33,922 nucleotides of DNA, taken from positions 163,809-197,730 of the forward strand of contig BMAT01009191.1 of assembly GCA_019649035.1 (NCBI GenBank), given 5' to 3'. A program made the translations under genes and the position numbers. The stretch's first letter is position 1. Each line of letters begins with the position of its first letter. Positions 30,421-33,922 of the stretch are shown piece by piece. The DNA comes from Elysia marginata (lineage: Eukaryota > Mollusca > Gastropoda > Plakobranchidae). The notes under the pieces are model-generated. The model had not been told where the DNA came from, ran no database searches, and saw only the letters and a list, made by a program, of their open reading frames with translations.

Positions 30421-32318
30421 TAAACATTTCAAGAATTATTTTTCAGCTAATATGAGTATGAACTACCTCATGGTACATTTACTTTCACTTTTTTCACAGA
30501 TATTTGTAAAAAGGGTCTTTATTGGCATACCCCCCATCCTTCCTTTCCGTCCCCCGAACTTAAAACGCTATGCAGTTGATATTTTTTTTAAAGCTAGTTT
30601 CGCTAAGTTAAAGAGAATTCGCGATGAAATGGTACAAAACTCAGTATACTTTTAATTACCAGGCGGTTTTCTAGTATGACGGCTAAATTCAGGCTAGCAA
30701 AGGTTACATTTGAAAGTTAGTAAAGCTCTTAATAAATCATGATAACAGACCATTTAGTGCAGCTAGGAAGGTCCAGTTGTCAGCTCTTTAATGTCAGTGT
30801 AGCGGTCTAAAAAATCCTTACAAGACCCTCATAGTAATTTAAATACTCAGGCATATAAAATGAAATCAAACCTACCAATGCCGTGGTTTTGGAATTGGCA
30901 TTAACTACAATTTCTTATATATCAATTCATAATGTTATTTCAAGGTTCAAACTGAAGTATTTTAAATTGTACGTTTAAATGACCCAGTCACTTCATTTTT
31001 ATAATTGATCAATAAAATTTAAATACGCGGTTTTCTCCGCTTCTATTTTTGGACCTTGTCACTTTTAAAAGGGCACAACTCATACACTATTTGAGATTTT
31101 GAATTTACATGTAAATAGTCGAAAAAAAAATGCTGTTTTAAAGACATTGATTACTTGAGTGATCCACGTGAAGGGAGTTCCTGGGGCAACTTGTTTCGCT
31201 CAAGGGAGGTAATACAATCATTGAACAGGGTGAACAAAATAATATTAGTTGTTCTTATAATATAATCTATAACCATAGTTAGTAAAAGGAAAACCATTTT
31301 TGAACAAAGCAGGAAAGTATAATTAGAGATGGGGGAGAGAGCTATATTGATTCAGCTGCTTGATTCCATGTACTTGAGTACTCTTGAATTTAAAGAGATT
31401 TTGATGATTACTTTAAGTTTAACATTGTGTTATGGTTAATTAATCTTGTAGAGATTTTTGCCTTGATTTCGTCTTCTCATAGCTGCTTTCTCATACGATA
31501 AAGGGGATGGTGAATGAAAAGCAGAGATTAAGAAATAGATAAGCAAATGAAAAAAAGAAACCGTAAAGGTATTTTCGGTGTTAGAGATAGAGATGGGGCC
31601 TTGGAGTGGAGACAAACAGAAGTTGAAGAGATTTTTAGCCATAGAAAAAGCATCCTTCTTTGTAATTTAAAGAATTTAGTGGGTTTCGCACACTATTCAG
31701 CTATTTATTTCTCGAAACTCGACTTTGCACTGCCTGTCATAAACTCTTCCCTAATATCAAAACGCATAAGTATTATTTATGAAGACATAACATTTTAGGC
31801 ATATGTTATCACAATTTCATCAATGCAGTAGGTCTTGAAGATGGAGATAAAAGGAAAGAAAATACCTACTGATTTATCCCGTTTGAAAAACACCCCACAT
31901 TAATACCCACCAACACCCATGTAACCTTATTGGGTTGTTCGTTGTTTCTTTTATTGTGTGTGTGTGACTCCTGTGATGTTACTCAACGTACGTTTCATGA
32001 TTAAACTTCCCTACATTAAAGGCAGATAACTTTTACCTCTTTCCTAATAACTGACTTCAGTCCCCTTAAGGCTGAATTTAAAAAATTAAAGCGAATGGAA
32101 GCAAGAAAGAAAAGCAGAGACTCAGAATGACAGAGAGAAAAGGAGACAGGCATAAAAAGTGATAAATAGAGAGGTATATGTATACTTCCACAGACAAACT
32201 GGAAGCCGCACAGCTTAAAACGACGCAGAAATAAAAAGAGAACAGAGTTTTAGAAAAAGATAGTCGATAAAGGGGGCATTTGATTGTCTAAGAACAAACC
32301 AGCAAGGCAGGGAGAAAT
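30421..32318. other. AT-rich interval without supported genes
   Basis: Short motifs AAAAGGGCACAACTCAT (about 31066) and CAAGGGAGGTAATAC (31201) also look like fragments of molluscan dispersed repeats. The 87-codon frame at 30392-30655 has no splice support and a Phe/Ile-rich composition. Confidence 0.35.
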
Positions 32319-32395
32319 GTGTGTTTACGAAAATATTTTTCAGTCTGTGTGTTTATGGAAATATTTGTCGGTCTGTGTGGTTATGGAAATATGGC
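32319..32395. repeat. 28-bp imperfect tandem repeat, 2.7 copies
   Basis: Units start at 32319, 32347 and 32375 with the core GTGTGTTTATGGAAATATTT. The ORF running through it (32319-32507) is a by-product. Confidence 0.85.
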
Positions 32396-33039
32396 TCTGA
32401 ATACAAAATTTACATTTCAACACCCTAAATCAACGCTATATTTACGTAAAATATTTGATTTGAATATTCACCTTTTATTTAGCTCATTTGGTTTGTTTTA
32501 TTTTTAATTTTAATTTTTTAAAGTGATTCTTCTATGTTTAAATTACATTATTCTATTAAATATTTTTCAGTGCTGTTTTTTCAAGAAGGAGAATTACCCT
32601 TTTTTATCCCAATTTTTATTCCCTATACAATAACTTATTTCTCTCTCCCTATACCATATCTGCAGTACTGGTGACACGCTAAATTGTTTAACTTGTTGCC
32701 CTTTAATTTTTTTTCTGTTGGTAAGTGTTCAAACATAATGAGCGATATTGGTTTTTTTCAACCAAGTTTCCTCATCGTCATCATAGCATTTATAAATTTT
32801 CATTATTTTCTTTTAAGAAACTTTTGGTATAAATATTCGTTCCTGGGTGTAATCGTTTTATAAAAGCATTTAAAATTTTCAGTTACTGACCAAAATAACC
32901 TTTTTTCTCTTAACTTTGTCTGCGGTGATACATAGAGAAGGGAGCTAACAATGTAACATCGTCAAACATTTCAGGTTACGTGAATTACTTCCCCTATGTA
33001 TAAAACTAGAGGATGGCAGAAGGGGGACAGCGCAAAACG

Positions 33040-33040
<1 letters not shown>
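32396..33040. other. AT-rich interval without supported genes
   Basis: T-rich sequence with no convincing exon. Confidence 0.45.
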
Positions 33041-33076
<36 letters not shown>

Positions 33077-33107
33077 GTGAGTGAGACAGAGAGAGAGGAG
33101 AGAGAAA
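33041..33107. repeat. (GA)n microsatellite
   Basis: GA repeats with GTGA and GACA variants. Confidence 0.95.
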
Positions 33108-33922
33108 TCTTTAATAATCTTGTTGATCAGTACTCAATTCCTGTAGTAGTGAATTTTAATTATCAAAAGTTTATTTTGGGTTACGGTCGACAAATATGAA
33201 CAGACTTAGTCTTGTGGTGTCTCCAAAGGGAGCTTTTAACTTTGACTTTGGTCTCCAATGAACTAGCAAAGAAACCTAACCAAGAACATTTTTCCTTGGT
33301 GGAAAATCAAATGATTTTATCTGTGTAGATGATTTTTTTAACGTTTTACTTGCCGAGTTTTTCACGCAGCCTTTTGATTTCATTACAAGCTTTATTGTTA
33401 TTCAGAAATCTTTACTTATGCTTACCATTATCATCTTTAAAGATTCTTCTTACATAATAGTGTTCAACTTTATATAAATACCCTTAATGTAATGAGTTTA
33501 TGGACAATATATAGAATTTGTAGGCCGTTTTATGCTTCAGCATTATTCTTTATTGACAAAGATAATGTATATCTAAGTTAATACGAAGCTATGTCTTCCC
33601 GCGTTCACAGTAAACAAGCTACAGTGACGCAAACGACGACAAACATAAACACACTAGCTATGGCTATCAGATGAGTTTAAAACGCGTTAAAACCGACACA
33701 AAGGACCTTTCAAAATGAAACATAAAAAATCGCCAACTTAACTTAGTGAGCATGATAAGCTTATAGCTGAAAATAAAAAAAAAATACAACCTTAACCATA
33801 GAAGAAATTTTAGCTCTTCGCACCAGACAGGCACCTGTGTGCCATGGATGGAAAAAAAGTTCAAAGTTTTAATTAAATGGCCAGGTCTTAACCACCAAAA
33901 AACTCTACTTCCTGCACGCTAG
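33108..33922. other. AT-rich interval at window edge
   Basis: A minus-strand acceptor-like TTTTTTTCCATCCATGGCACACAG before about 33838 opens a frame beginning VPVWCEELKFLLWLR that decays into Phe/Ile-rich sequence. It is too weak to call. Confidence 0.35.

Overview
This is an AT-rich animal nuclear sequence, most likely from a lophotrochozoan and probably a mollusc (gastropod-like). The evidence is sparse GC-richer exon-like islands with GT/AG splice signals, very abundant simple repeats (TAG, TAA, GAA/CTT, CT/GA, CA), one tRNA-derived SINE whose 3' domain carries the AAGCGCTATATAAA motif, and short motifs such as GGGGCATAACTCC that I recall as common in molluscan genomes. The organism call is inference. 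No operon, CRISPR, rRNA or intact tRNA is present.

Nearly all long uninterrupted reading frames here are microsatellite or pyrimidine-tract artefacts. The useful coding signal lies in short exons, most of them without an ATG, found by reading splice signals and phase together. (1) 0.8-2.0 kb, plus strand: a phase-compatible exon pair ending with a stop and a nearby AATAAA. (2) 3.95-4.2 kb, plus strand: a convincing 3'-terminal coding exon behind a very strong acceptor. (3) 7.8 kb, plus strand: a possible internal exon. (4) 9.5-10.4 kb, minus strand: a possible penultimate plus terminal exon. (5) 11.7-12.1 kb: a GC-rich island. (6) 14.1 kb: an exon-like patch. (7) 15.4-16.05 kb, plus strand: a compact two-exon model for a small secreted or membrane protein of about 68 residues. 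(8) 20.5-27.65 kb, minus strand: the best-supported gene, four exons in continuous phase, with its last visible exon running into an N gap.

Mobile and repetitive content: a 687-bp element at 5.40-6.09 kb has 28-bp terminal inverted repeats and TA flanks, like a Tc1/mariner-type MITE. A SINE at 29.36-29.68 kb lies next to a 319-bp compound microsatellite. A (TAG)n tract of about 40 units at 30.06 kb abuts a dispersed-repeat-like patch. The intervals between these are ordinary AT-rich intergenic or intronic DNA.

I could not assign any exon to a named protein family, so gene symbols are empty. I found no sign of an exotic system. The most valuable observations are the overlooked multi-exon genes, the gap that truncates a coding exon, and the TIR element.
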